A stretch of DNA of 64,000 nt from Croceibacterium salegens. GTDB lineage: Bacteria; Pseudomonadota; Alphaproteobacteria; Sphingomonadales; Sphingomonadaceae. The position numbers and the translations under genes were made by a program. The notes under the pieces were generated by a model. That model worked only from the letters and a program-made list of their open reading frames with translations, had not been told where the DNA came from and did not search any database. The stretch lies in NCBI RefSeq assembly GCF_009827435.1, contig NZ_WTYM01000058.1:62001-126000 (forward strand), written 5' to 3'. Shown here in pieces: positions 51,025 through 59,610 of the stretch. Position 1 is the first letter of the stretch. Every line of letters begins with the position of its first letter.

Positions 51025-51103
51025 ATTCCTGGCCGCTGTCGCCGTGATGTTTCTCAACCCACAGCGCCATTCCCCAGAGTTCCTCGTCCCTGGTCAGGGC
51101 CAC
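50906..51103 (-). CDS. Small conserved protein (DUF6961-like)
   Basis: A 65-residue helical protein, MALTRDEELWGMALWVEKHH, then GQEFIAERIADLESSGEHGGVQLWRQVAERFSQL. I recognise this as a small family of sphingomonads and their mobile elements, recalled as DUF6961. Function unknown. The start is GTG, and its first codons overlap the stop of the 44-residue membrane protein. It overlaps the convergent gene at 50,704. Codon pattern and similarity make it real. Confidence 0.75.
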   Translation of the reverse strand: MALTRDEELWGMALWVEKHHGDSGQEFIAERIADLESSGEHGGVQLWRQVAERFSQLGDRGNLKQ

Positions 51104-51228
51104 AGCGGGCCACCCAAGGCGGCGAGCATTCCGAAGATCACGAGGGTGCCTACGAAGAGTGCCTCTAGCCTGAAGAGCCAGCCGACCTTGATTTTCTCAG
51201 CACGCTCGGATGTGCCCCTATCACGCAT
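51094..51228 (-). CDS. Tiny membrane protein in the nuclease operon
   Basis: A 44-residue protein: a charged N-terminus (MRDRGTSERAEKIKVGWLFR) and one membrane helix (LEALFVGTLVIFGMLAALGG). It has no homologue that I can name. It overlaps the nuclease gene stop as TGATG at 51,226-51,230 and its own end overlaps the start of the next small gene by 10 bp, so all three genes are translationally linked. Both overlaps make it likely to be real, though a gene finder with a length cut-off would miss it. Confidence 0.65.
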   Translation of the reverse strand: MRDRGTSERAEKIKVGWLFRLEALFVGTLVIFGMLAALGGPLWP

Positions 51229-51827
51229 CAGCACCACGGCTCCCTGCGACCCGTCCATGTGCGCGCCAGCCCTTCGGACACGAGCTGGTCGCCCAGTGAG
51301 CGTCCGCCGCGCATTATGACGCGGAGCTTGCGCCCATACTGGTCTTCGTCCCGACTCCCGATTGCCGCGAGCGAGAACTCGCCTTCGTTGAGCAAGATGA
51401 CGAGCCGATCACGCGCCCGGATACCCAGCGCGTATTCGGCATCGCATTGCGGCTGGGAAATCTCGGGCGTGTCGATATCGGCGATGCGGATCTTCACGCC
51501 TTCAAGCCAGATTGTGTCGCCATCGACGACGCAGGTGCGGCGAACGAGGCCGCAGACCGCGAAGGTGTGGCGCGGAGCTTGCTGTGCGCTAGCCGCAAAT
51601 GACGACCAGTTAATGCTGACGATGCCGATTGCCGTTCCTAGCAGCATGCCGCCTGCAGCGAGCATGGACACGGTCGACAACCGTTTGCGCTTCTGGCGCC
51701 GAAGTTCCTCACGGAAATCGAACACCTTCGCACCGTCAGATGTCCCAGGTTGCGCCCGGTCGGAGAAGTTTTCGCTCACCAGCAGCCCAGGTGGAATATT
51801 CGCCAAGTCATGCGGTCCTTCTGCCAT
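51228..51827 (-). CDS. Staphylococcal nuclease-like protein
   Basis: A protein of about 199 residues with a staphylococcal nuclease (SNc) domain in the second half: VVDGDTIWLEGVKIRIADIDTPE, then DEDQYGRKLRVIM and GLARTW, which keep the acidic and arginine active-site positions. A membrane helix (STVSMLAAGGMLLGTAIGIV) at about 45-65 anchors it, with the domain probably in the periplasm. Thermonuclease-like proteins are frequent in ICEs and plasmids; their role in transfer is unknown. The start at 51827 (ATG) is uncertain; GTG at 51866 is possible. Confidence 0.82.
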   Translation of the reverse strand: MAEGPHDLANIPPGLLVSENFSDRAQPGTSDGAKVFDFREELRRQKRKRLSTVSMLAAGGMLLGTAIGIVSINWSSFAASAQQAPRHTFAVCGLVRRTCVVDGDTIWLEGVKIRIADIDTPEISQPQCDAEYALGIRARDRLVILLNEGEFSLAAIGSRDEDQYGRKLRVIMRGGRSLGDQLVSEGLARTWTGRREPWC

Positions 51828-51953
51828 CACTGCAACTTCGCGCCAAGCGGGCAGCCTCGCAATCACACTGATTTTCGGCTATAAATGTGGTCGGTCCTCT
51901 CCAATTGGTGAGAGAAGAGGTGAGATTGTGGCCTGAGTGAAAAGAGACAAGCA

Positions 51954-52163
51954 ATGACCTATCCTGACAACTCCCCACCGCCATCGAAGGACGACTGGCA
52001 GGGCTTTCGCGAGGTGGATCGCGCCATCGCAGAGAACCGGCTGACTGCCTACAGTTGGAAGAAAGCTTGGGCCGACCCTTTGGGGCGACTGAAGCTCATC
52101 CTAATATTTGTCGGGCTAGCAGCGTTCGTTGGCTTCGTTGTTGTTCAAGACCTAATCCTCTAA
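51954..52163 (+). CDS. Small membrane protein convergent with traG
   Basis: A 69-residue protein with an N-terminal polar half (MTYPDNSPPPSKDDWQGF; VDRAIAENRLTAYSWKKAW) and a C-terminal helix LKLILIFVGLAAFVGFVVVQDLIL. It stops 2 bp before the traG stop. Its function is unknown. Small tail-anchored proteins occur at this spot in related elements and could include entry exclusion proteins, but nothing in the sequence supports that directly. Confidence 0.6.
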   Translation: MTYPDNSPPPSKDDWQGFREVDRAIAENRLTAYSWKKAWADPLGRLKLILIFVGLAAFVGFVVVQDLIL

Positions 52164-52165
52164 TT

Positions 52166-54871
52166 CTACCATTCCTTGATCTCGTCGGCGGCTTCCTCGC
52201 TAGCGCCGCGCGCATTGCGCGTGCGCCCATCAAGGTAGTCACCCACAGTATCAACCCGTTCGCCGCCCCAACCCTGGACGCGGTCGACCGTTCGGCCAAT
52301 ATCTGCGGGATCAACTGGAGAGCCAGACAGTCGCCCTGGCGCCGATCCCAGCCTCGCCGAGCCTCGCACGTCACCCCGGCCGCTAATGGTGGGCCGGGAG
52401 ATCGGAGCGGCGGCCGGCAGGCTGAGTTCGTCCTCGATATCCGCATGAAGCCTGTCGGCATAGCTGGCGACAAAGCGCGCCTGCAATTGCTGTCCGGCCG
52501 GGCTCATCTGGAAATCGATGTCGTCGAAGCGCACGGGACCATAGTAGTCGCGGTTGGCCTCGATCTCGGCCATGCCCCATTCGCGATAGGCCTGGCTCAG
52601 ATTGAGCGTACCCGCAGCATTGGCGCTCTCGTACCAGCTCGCCTGATCTTCAAGACGGCTGGCCAGCTCCTCTGCACGACGTGCTTCGATCGTGTAGCTC
52701 TGGGCCTCGGTCAGCGAGGTATTGAGGCCGGAAGCGGTACTTGAAACCAGGCTTTCGGAACTGGAACTGGTCTCACGCAGGAAGCCTTCGCGCGTGCTCG
52801 ACCAGTTGCGGCTCTCGGAGATCTGGGTGAGGGCAGCCAGCAAACGCGAGCGGTCTTCCGACGCTATGCCGATATCGCTGTCGGTCCAACTTTGGTTGCG
52901 TCCACCTCTCACACCCAAGCTAGCAGAACCCGGCCCGCGTTCGCCTTTTAAGCCCAACCCGGCGTCTCCATTCAGGAACCAAGAGACGGTGATGTCGTCC
53001 GAGGCCCGCCGCGACAGCCCGAACTGCTGCTGCAGCGTGCGCGAGGCATTATCGATCTCGCTGAATGCCGTGCCGATGCTGTCACCACTCGAGATGCCGC
53101 TGACGGTTTCGTTTGACTGGCCGGTCGAATAGGCATCGCGCAGCTCGAAGAAGCGGGTCACTGCCGAGCTCGTCGATTGCTGCGCAAGGTTCGAATAGGT
53201 CTCGCTCTGGCTGCGGCTTTGCCCGGCAATGGTCGAGAGCCTGCTCGAGAAATCCGAGCCCAGCGTAGGCGCAAAAGGATAGCTCGAGGTCGGGACATTC
53301 GCGAATTCGGCATCGGGAAAGCCCGTGGTCTGCGTGCCGCTGTCGCCAAAACTGCGCGTCTGGCCTGCGCCATAAGCAATATTTGGTGCAAGATTGCCTT
53401 GCGCGAATTGCCGCGAGAAGACCGACGAGTTCTCAAGATTGGTGTTGCCGAGCGAGATATTGCCCGTGCTCGCTTCACGCGCAGCTTCCTCCGCCGCGTT
53501 CTGGCTCGGGTTAAGGTATGACGTCGCCTGGCCCGAGATCGCCATCGCGCCGCGCGCCACGCCGCCTGCCAGGAACGGAATTGAGGCAACGAGATAGCCA
53601 GCGAGCACGCCGATATCGGAGTTTACATCGGACATACCGGCGAATGTCGCGAGGCTGAGACCGGTATCGCCGCCAGCAGCAGCCACATCGCTCGCACCCT
53701 TGAACATGAGGATCATGTGGAGGATCACGAAGAGCGGTCCCCAGGCGGCGAGGTAGAAGAACCCGGTGACATAACCGCGCAGCGCAATTGGCCCGGTGCG
53801 CGGCATGAGGAAGAGCGGGAAAAGCACCGGGAAGAGCGCGTAGAAGACGACCGTCAGCACGACATTGAGGATCGGCACCCATTTCATGGAATTGTGCGCG
53901 ATCGAGGAATAGGTGCGCTCGGTCTGGATATCGGCGCGGGTCTGGGCGAAGACATCGATGCTGCCCATGCCGCTCGCCCCGGCAAAACCGTGCATCGCCT
54001 GGTTCATGGCATTGATCGAGAGCACCTGGCGGAAGATGTCGCTGGCATTGCTCGAAACCCCCGAGAGGTAGCTGTAGGCAATCGGCAGGTCGGCAAAGAG
54101 CTTGGCGCGCGCGAGTGCTTCGGTCTGTCGCGGATAGAGCTGACGTCCGAAGGCCGTGCCCATATCATCGATCAGGTTCGCCCATTGGCCACCGAGCGTG
54201 TTGTAGGCTTCGCGGCAGGTGGTGACGACCGATGTGACCTCGCCGGTATTGACGTCGCGGATGAGGAAACGCTGTGCGCGCGCTTCGCTGCCCGGGCCGA
54301 TCGTCGCCCAGATATCGGCGCTCTCGGCAAGCTCCTGCATCGAATAGCGGCCGAGCAGCACGTCGTAGAACACGCATTGCTTGAAATGCTCGTCGAGATT
54401 GGCAGCGAATTCGGGATCGGAGATGCGCAGGCCCCTTGTGGCTTCCAGAAGCCGCGCGCCGTAGATCATGCCGTTCTTCGAATAGTTGAGATCGTCGGGC
54501 AGGCCGAAAACCAGTTCGGCCGAGCGGGTGAGATAGTCGCCCGCCTGGCTGGTGAAACTCGCCATCAGCGCAAGCCCGAGCGGGACATTGGCCACTGTTG
54601 CCGGTGCGAGGCCCGGATTGACGCGATCGGTGACATGGACGTCCATGCGCGGGACCATCAGGCACATATAGATGAGCGTGGCACCGAGGAACCAGTTTAC
54701 CCAGGCGCGCCAGTCCTGGTTGAAGGCGAGCACGATGACGCCCAATGCCATGCCCATTACGAGCGCGACCTGGATCAGGCTCTTGTAGCCCCCCGCGCCG
54801 GTCCAGGCGGCGACCGCGTTGAAGACATTGACGAGATATTCGCCGCCGCCGACCGTGTAGACTTCGACCAT
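52166..54871 (-). CDS. traG: Conjugal transfer protein TraG
   Basis: A 901-residue inner-membrane protein of F TraG type, needed for pilus assembly and, in F, mating-pair stabilisation. Membrane segments at about 30-75 and 330-390 (WVPILNVVLTVVFYALFPVLFPLFLM; GFFYLAAWGPLFVILHMILMF) and 430-450, then a long soluble C-terminal half in the periplasm with Ser/Gln-rich repeats (SETYSNLAQQSTS; SESLVSSTAS). It is the last gene of the secretion operon, 9 bp after traH. Confidence 0.93.
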   Translation of the reverse strand: MVEVYTVGGGEYLVNVFNAVAAWTGAGGYKSLIQVALVMGMALGVIVLAFNQDWRAWVNWFLGATLIYMCLMVPRMDVHVTDRVNPGLAPATVANVPLGLALMASFTSQAGDYLTRSAELVFGLPDDLNYSKNGMIYGARLLEATRGLRISDPEFAANLDEHFKQCVFYDVLLGRYSMQELAESADIWATIGPGSEARAQRFLIRDVNTGEVTSVVTTCREAYNTLGGQWANLIDDMGTAFGRQLYPRQTEALARAKLFADLPIAYSYLSGVSSNASDIFRQVLSINAMNQAMHGFAGASGMGSIDVFAQTRADIQTERTYSSIAHNSMKWVPILNVVLTVVFYALFPVLFPLFLMPRTGPIALRGYVTGFFYLAAWGPLFVILHMILMFKGASDVAAAGGDTGLSLATFAGMSDVNSDIGVLAGYLVASIPFLAGGVARGAMAISGQATSYLNPSQNAAEEAAREASTGNISLGNTNLENSSVFSRQFAQGNLAPNIAYGAGQTRSFGDSGTQTTGFPDAEFANVPTSSYPFAPTLGSDFSSRLSTIAGQSRSQSETYSNLAQQSTSSAVTRFFELRDAYSTGQSNETVSGISSGDSIGTAFSEIDNASRTLQQQFGLSRRASDDITVSWFLNGDAGLGLKGERGPGSASLGVRGGRNQSWTDSDIGIASEDRSRLLAALTQISESRNWSSTREGFLRETSSSSESLVSSTASGLNTSLTEAQSYTIEARRAEELASRLEDQASWYESANAAGTLNLSQAYREWGMAEIEANRDYYGPVRFDDIDFQMSPAGQQLQARFVASYADRLHADIEDELSLPAAAPISRPTISGRGDVRGSARLGSAPGRLSGSPVDPADIGRTVDRVQGWGGERVDTVGDYLDGRTRNARGASEEAADEIKEW

Positions 54872-54880
54872 GGTATTTCC

Positions 54881-56326
54881 TCAGGGAACGATCGAGCGCG
54901 ACTGGATGCCGCGCGACCAGTCGAGTGCGGCGGCCATCGAGGGCGACATGGAAGCAGCAAGCATGTTCTCGATCATCGCGGTCTTCTCGATGATCTGGAC
55001 GATGGCGGTAACGCGCGCCTGTCCGGTCGCCTGCCGGCTGGCGAGCTGGTTTCGGACTTCGGCGACCTGCGCGCGCCAGAGCGTCAGCTTGGCCTCGTCG
55101 GCGGCGATGAAGCTTGCCATCGAGCGGCTCGCTTCGGAAGAAATCCGCTCGAGGATTGCATGGAGCAGGTCGATGCTGGTGACCTCGGCGAGCGTTGCGC
55201 GATCGTCGGTCGCCATGCCGCGGCCATAGGCGGCCTGGACGGTGAGGATCTTGTACAAGGGTAGCGAGGCCACCTGCAGCAATTCGATCTCGGAAGCGCC
55301 GATAGCGGTGTCCTCGCGGATCGCTTCAACCATATTGCCGATCATGGTCGCAACCCGCGGGCGGATTGCCTTGGCGGACGACAGGCTCAGCTGCTGGAAG
55401 GTGGGGTTGAGGCAGAGTTCGGGCTCGTCGCAGCGGAAGACCTCAACGCTCTGGCCCTGCGTCCCGTCGAGCAGGGCGGTCACGAGGGTCGAGGACGCAT
55501 CGCCTGCAAAAGGCACGAAGCTGCCCGGATTATCGTCACTCGGCGGGACATAGATCACCGTGCCGATCAGCGTCATGGCATATTCGGCGAGGTCGCGGTC
55601 GAAACTGCCGCCCGGATTGAAGAAGGCGGATTCCTTAAGGACATGCCAGGTGTAATTGCGCGGCACGCCGGGATTGACGTCCTCGAAGTCGGTTCCGCCG
55701 GCATTGTTGGTACTTGTCCGCTGGCCGCGCGTGCCGCAGCCATGCTTGGCCGCAGCATAGTCGGTGAAGATGCCGGTCGAATTGCCGATGGCTTCGCAGA
55801 TCGCCTTGTCGGCCAGATCGCCCTGCGGCCAGACCCCGCCGACGAGGCCCTGCGCCATTTCGCAGGAGTTGATCGATAGCTCGTTCATGAGCTGCGCCTT
55901 CTGGCTAAACTCCTGCATGATCTTGTTGCACTCGGGACAGATCGTGTCGATCGCGAGGCTGAAGGCAAAGCCCACCGCATTGTTGGCAACCGCCTTCAAC
56001 AGCGCGACCATTTCGCTCGCATTGATGAAGGAGAAGGAGCCGGCAAAGATGTCGATCCCGCCGCAGCCCGCGCGTGCACGCGGTAGCTGGAGATTGGCAA
56101 TGTTGGTGGTCTTCTGGGGAAACCGCGTCCAGACATTGCCCATGGAGTAGTAGCCTGCCGACTGGCCCTCGAAGGCAGTGGGGCCGGTGACATTGGCGGC
56201 CGCGCCCATGTCGTCCATGAAGCGGTCCATGCTGTTGCCGACATCCTGCGCGGTTGCAGCGGTTGGCGTTACGGTCATGGCGAGCGCGCCCAGAGCGAGC
56301 GCAAGTTGTCCGATCCTAGTAATCAT
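54881..56326 (-). CDS. traH: Conjugal transfer protein TraH
   Basis: A 481-residue exported protein. A signal peptide (MITRIGQLALALGALAMTVTPTAATAQ) is followed by the TraH-type body with paired cysteines (CGGIDIFAGSFSFIN; CPECNKIMQEFSQ; CEMAQGLVGGVWP). TraH acts in the periplasm with TraF and TraW in pilus assembly. Start at 56326 gives the signal peptide; the longer reading lies in the traF gene. It overlaps traF by 11 bp. Confidence 0.92.
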   Translation of the reverse strand: MITRIGQLALALGALAMTVTPTAATAQDVGNSMDRFMDDMGAAANVTGPTAFEGQSAGYYSMGNVWTRFPQKTTNIANLQLPRARAGCGGIDIFAGSFSFINASEMVALLKAVANNAVGFAFSLAIDTICPECNKIMQEFSQKAQLMNELSINSCEMAQGLVGGVWPQGDLADKAICEAIGNSTGIFTDYAAAKHGCGTRGQRTSTNNAGGTDFEDVNPGVPRNYTWHVLKESAFFNPGGSFDRDLAEYAMTLIGTVIYVPPSDDNPGSFVPFAGDASSTLVTALLDGTQGQSVEVFRCDEPELCLNPTFQQLSLSSAKAIRPRVATMIGNMVEAIREDTAIGASEIELLQVASLPLYKILTVQAAYGRGMATDDRATLAEVTSIDLLHAILERISSEASRSMASFIAADEAKLTLWRAQVAEVRNQLASRQATGQARVTAIVQIIEKTAMIENMLAASMSPSMAAALDWSRGIQSRSIVP

Positions 56327-57134
56327 GGCCGGCTTCCCTGGTGGTGAGGAGGTAGATGCGGTCCTGCAGTTCGTCGGCCGAGAGCACGCCGTAGCCGATC
56401 GGGATCGGGCGGCGGGTCTCGCTGTCCCACAGCACGACCGCAGGGGTGATGCCGGGCTCGAGGCCCATGCGCGGACGCTGACCGTTCTCGACGATGTAGT
56501 TGGGGAAGTGCCGCGAGGGTCCGCCATCGGTCGAGATCGCGCGCACGGTGATACGCCAGCGCTCCGCAACCGACTTGACGATCGGGCTCATGACCTCGCA
56601 GGCACCGCATGTCTGGGCAAAGAAATAGAACAGTCCGTAGCGCTCGGAGAGACGTGCCATGACAACATCGCGTTCGGCAGAGCGCGCATCCTGCCATTGC
56701 CGCTTGGCGAGCGCGCCTACCGGGCGTTCGAGCGTGTAGTCGAGTGCGGGATCCTGCCACAGAGCGCGCTGCCACACATCGGAGAACAGCGAGGCACGGT
56801 CGAGTTGCTCGCGCTGGAAACGGATATAGGCAGTGACGTTGGCAGGCGTCGGGTAGAGGATTGCCTGCGCTTTCAGCTCGCGCAGCTCGCCGGTGATCGC
56901 GTCGAGTTCTTCAGCAGCACTTGCCGTCGGGACTGGGGTTGCCTCGTCTTCGCGCGGCTCCGGATCGGGGTCGATGCAGTAGAACCAGTAACCGAGCTGC
57001 CGCTCCTGGCAGTAGAGCGTATCGGCAGTAGGGACGCTGGGCCACACATCCTGCGCTATCGCGGGTTGGCTTGCGGCAAGCATGTTCATCGACAGCACCA
57101 GCGCAAGGCTGAAAGAATAGGCGGTACGGTGCAT
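56316..57134 (-). CDS. traF: Conjugal transfer protein TraF (thioredoxin-like)
   Basis: A 272-residue periplasmic protein. A signal peptide (MHRTAYSFSLALVLSMNMLAASQPAIAQ) precedes a thioredoxin-fold domain with the redox site CGAC (LFYFFAQTCGACEVMSPIVKSVAERW). This is the F TraF family, needed to assemble the pilus, possibly folding the Cys-rich TraN and TraH. The CxxC is present, while F TraF lacks an active one, so it may act as a real disulphide enzyme. The ATG at 57134 overlaps the traN stop as TGATG. Confidence 0.92.
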   Translation of the reverse strand: MHRTAYSFSLALVLSMNMLAASQPAIAQDVWPSVPTADTLYCQERQLGYWFYCIDPDPEPREDEATPVPTASAAEELDAITGELRELKAQAILYPTPANVTAYIRFQREQLDRASLFSDVWQRALWQDPALDYTLERPVGALAKRQWQDARSAERDVVMARLSERYGLFYFFAQTCGACEVMSPIVKSVAERWRITVRAISTDGGPSRHFPNYIVENGQRPRMGLEPGITPAVVLWDSETRRPIPIGYGVLSADELQDRIYLLTTREAGHDY

Positions 57135-58858
57135 CACTGCATTTCCCTTGCGTAATAGTCTTCGATTTTCTGCTGGATGAGCACGCTGGCCTCGATTTCG
57201 TCGGGCAGGCGCGCCGCCTCGGTGAACTCGGCATAGACTTCGGAGAAATCCATCTGGCTGAGGTCCAGCTGAGCGAACTCGTCGAGCGTGAAGCCTTCGC
57301 AGGTCTCTTCCTTGGGTTCGTCCCAGGGCTTTGGCAGCTGCGCGCGGCCCTGTTCCTGGAGGATGCGCGAGAGCTTGCTCTCGAAGCAGCAATAGGCCTT
57401 GCGCTTGGTAAGGCAGATCCCGAGAAACTTGTCCGAGCAATAGGTGCCGACATAGGCGCACAGGCCCTGCGCATCGCGCTCGTGGAGCAGCACTTCCTCG
57501 CGGTCGCAGCCCAGCGCGACGAGCAGGCTGATCCCCGGGATGAGCGGGAAACCCTTGCCCTTGCAGCAGTTGAGAATTCCGAAGACCTTGGACGAGCAGG
57601 TGTTGCGCGTGCCGGTGAAGAGCGTGAGCGTGTCGGGATCGAACTCGCCGCGTGCCTGGTTCATCGCGTTCAATGCGACAACCGCATCCTTGAACTCGTC
57701 ATTGGCGGTGCGCTCGATGGTCTCGCATGAACCGTCGATGCAATAGACATCGCCGTCGCAGATATATTGCGCGGGCGCCGAGCCATCGGGCGGCAATGCG
57801 CATTCGAAGAGCCGCTCGCTGGTCTGGCAGGGTGTCTCGTCGGTAAGGCATTCTTCGCGCAGGAAGCGGCATTCGGGATTGGCTTCGATCTCGCCGCAGT
57901 CATTGCCCGACACCGTGTCGAGGCACTGGTAGTCGCGCTGCCATTGCCAGCAACTGCGGGTGATCGAGACGCCATCGACCACACGCGTCTGCGGACTGGC
58001 ATCGGTGCAGGTCTCGCTGACCTGCGAGCAGGTGGAGGCCTGGGCAAGCGGCAGGCACTGGTTGTCATCGAGCCGGACATTGACCGTCCGGGTGGTCGTA
58101 ACATCGTCGGGCGCGAAGCCCCCTATCTGCTCGCCGCAGCGGAAGCGGCGCACCTCGATCATGTTCTGCCCGCGGCAGGGGATGCTCGAGAATTGGGGCA
58201 ACTGGTAGCACGGGACGAAGGCGGTCTGGTAGAGAGTGCAGCTACCACCGGTGTAGTGCTGGCAGGACCACTTGCCACTGTCGGGCGCATTGTTGGGCAG
58301 GCAATAATAGTCGTATGCGCTCGTCGTCGTGACTTCGGGCACGAGGCTCGCCGTGCAGCTGGCATCGACAAGTTCGCCCGAGGTCCCGCTGTTGCAGGTC
58401 GCGACATAAGTGCCTGCCGAGGCGGAACCGGGCGGCAGTTCGACGCACTGGCCCTGGCTACCCCCAATGGCCATGCCGCTCGTGTAATCGAGCGGCGCGT
58501 CGCTGATGGTTCCCGCCCGCGCGATCACCGCCTCGATTTCGCTGGGATCGAACCGCGCGCGCCGCGCGAGACTTTCTTCCATCGCCCGGTAGCCTTCGTG
58601 GACCCGCGCGGCATTTCGTGAGTCGCTCTCGATCTGGTCGGGATCGTCAGCCAGCGTCTCGAGACCCTGCACGCCATTTGGATCATAATTCGGCAGGCGA
58701 CTGGCATCGACCGGTGCCGAGGCGCTGCTTCGCGCGGTTTCAAGCAGATCGCGCGCGGTCTCCTTGCCATCGGCCCGCGCGGCGTCGGTCGATTGAGATA
58801 AGGCGCTTCCCGGCAAGGCGAGGGCCAGCAGGCAAGCGAATAGAGGTGCCAGTCTCAT
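57134..58858 (-). CDS. traN: Conjugal transfer mating-pair stabilisation protein TraN
   Basis: A 574-residue exported, cysteine-rich protein of TraN type. A signal peptide (MRLAPLFACLLALALPGSALS) leads to about 40 cysteines spread over the mature part (CVELPPGSASAGTYVATCNSG; CSQVSETC; CSSKVFGILNCCKGKGF), with GFPLIPG and CEREEVLLHE-like blocks near the end. TraN in the outer membrane binds the recipient's surface proteins. It is shorter than F TraN (602) but typical of alphaproteobacterial F-type systems. The gene overlaps trbC by 4 bp. Confidence 0.92.
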   Translation of the reverse strand: MRLAPLFACLLALALPGSALSQSTDAARADGKETARDLLETARSSASAPVDASRLPNYDPNGVQGLETLADDPDQIESDSRNAARVHEGYRAMEESLARRARFDPSEIEAVIARAGTISDAPLDYTSGMAIGGSQGQCVELPPGSASAGTYVATCNSGTSGELVDASCTASLVPEVTTTSAYDYYCLPNNAPDSGKWSCQHYTGGSCTLYQTAFVPCYQLPQFSSIPCRGQNMIEVRRFRCGEQIGGFAPDDVTTTRTVNVRLDDNQCLPLAQASTCSQVSETCTDASPQTRVVDGVSITRSCWQWQRDYQCLDTVSGNDCGEIEANPECRFLREECLTDETPCQTSERLFECALPPDGSAPAQYICDGDVYCIDGSCETIERTANDEFKDAVVALNAMNQARGEFDPDTLTLFTGTRNTCSSKVFGILNCCKGKGFPLIPGISLLVALGCDREEVLLHERDAQGLCAYVGTYCSDKFLGICLTKRKAYCCFESKLSRILQEQGRAQLPKPWDEPKEETCEGFTLDEFAQLDLSQMDFSEVYAEFTEAARLPDEIEASVLIQQKIEDYYAREMQ

Positions 58859-59610
58859 GGCCGTGCTCCTTCAAGCTGGGTGAGGTGATGACGGGCTGCG
58901 CTGGCCCCGGGACCGCCGCCTCCGGCAAAGGTCTCGAGGACGTAGGCAACGCTGACATTGCCCGCGAGGCGGTCGTGCGGGGGCACGTTGCTGGTGCAAT
59001 CGAAGCCGTCGCAAGGGCTGAAATCGCCTCCGAGCATGACGAAGCTCGGCGCGGCCTCGATAGCGAAGGCACGGAAGAGGCGCGGGTCGATCCCGAGCGC
59101 ACCGGTCTCGCTGCCATCGTTCCAGATCGACGCCAGGCGCCGCTTGAAGAGGTCAGCATTGCCTTCGGGAAAGCCGCGCAGCACGGTGACGCCGCCCGCG
59201 CGCGCCATGTCCTGCACCAGGGCTTTGAGCGATGCTTCGGGCATGGAAAGCGAGGCAAAGGCGATAAAGCGCGGGCTTGTCCCCATTGCGCTGCGCTCGG
59301 CGGCAGCCTGGTCGCGCACCATGGCATCGAAATCGAGCACCTCGCCCGAGGTGTTGGTACCGACGCTCTCGACGTAGGCGGCGCGGTTGGCTTGCGCCTC
59401 GCTCTGCGTTGTCCGCGCATCCTCGACGAGCCCTTCGGCGCGATTGCGCACGCTGGTTGCAAGCGCTTCGGCATCCTCTGTGAACTCGCTCGCCCGCGCA
59501 CGGATTTCTTCGAGATCGAGCTCCGGGCCGGTATCCTGCGCGGCGACGGCAGCGAAGCCGGCGGCGGTTAGCAGCGAAATGACGACAAGAAGGGGAAAGG
59601 TGTGTTTCAT
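58855..59610 (-). CDS. trbC: Conjugal transfer protein TrbC (F-type)
   Basis: A 251-residue exported protein. A signal peptide (MKHTFPLLVVISLLTAAGFAAVAAQ) and a helical stretch (about 30-90) precede the TrbC-type domain (FIAFASLSMPEASLKALVQDMARAGGVTVLRGFPEGN; APSFVMLGGDFSPCDG). F TrbC works with TraW in the periplasm during pilus assembly. The ATG at 59610 gives the signal peptide; the longer ORF upstream is a shadow of traU. It overlaps traU by 4 bp. Confidence 0.9.
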   Translation of the reverse strand: MKHTFPLLVVISLLTAAGFAAVAAQDTGPELDLEEIRARASEFTEDAEALATSVRNRAEGLVEDARTTQSEAQANRAAYVESVGTNTSGEVLDFDAMVRDQAAAERSAMGTSPRFIAFASLSMPEASLKALVQDMARAGGVTVLRGFPEGNADLFKRRLASIWNDGSETGALGIDPRLFRAFAIEAAPSFVMLGGDFSPCDGFDCTSNVPPHDRLAGNVSVAYVLETFAGGGGPGASAARHHLTQLEGARP

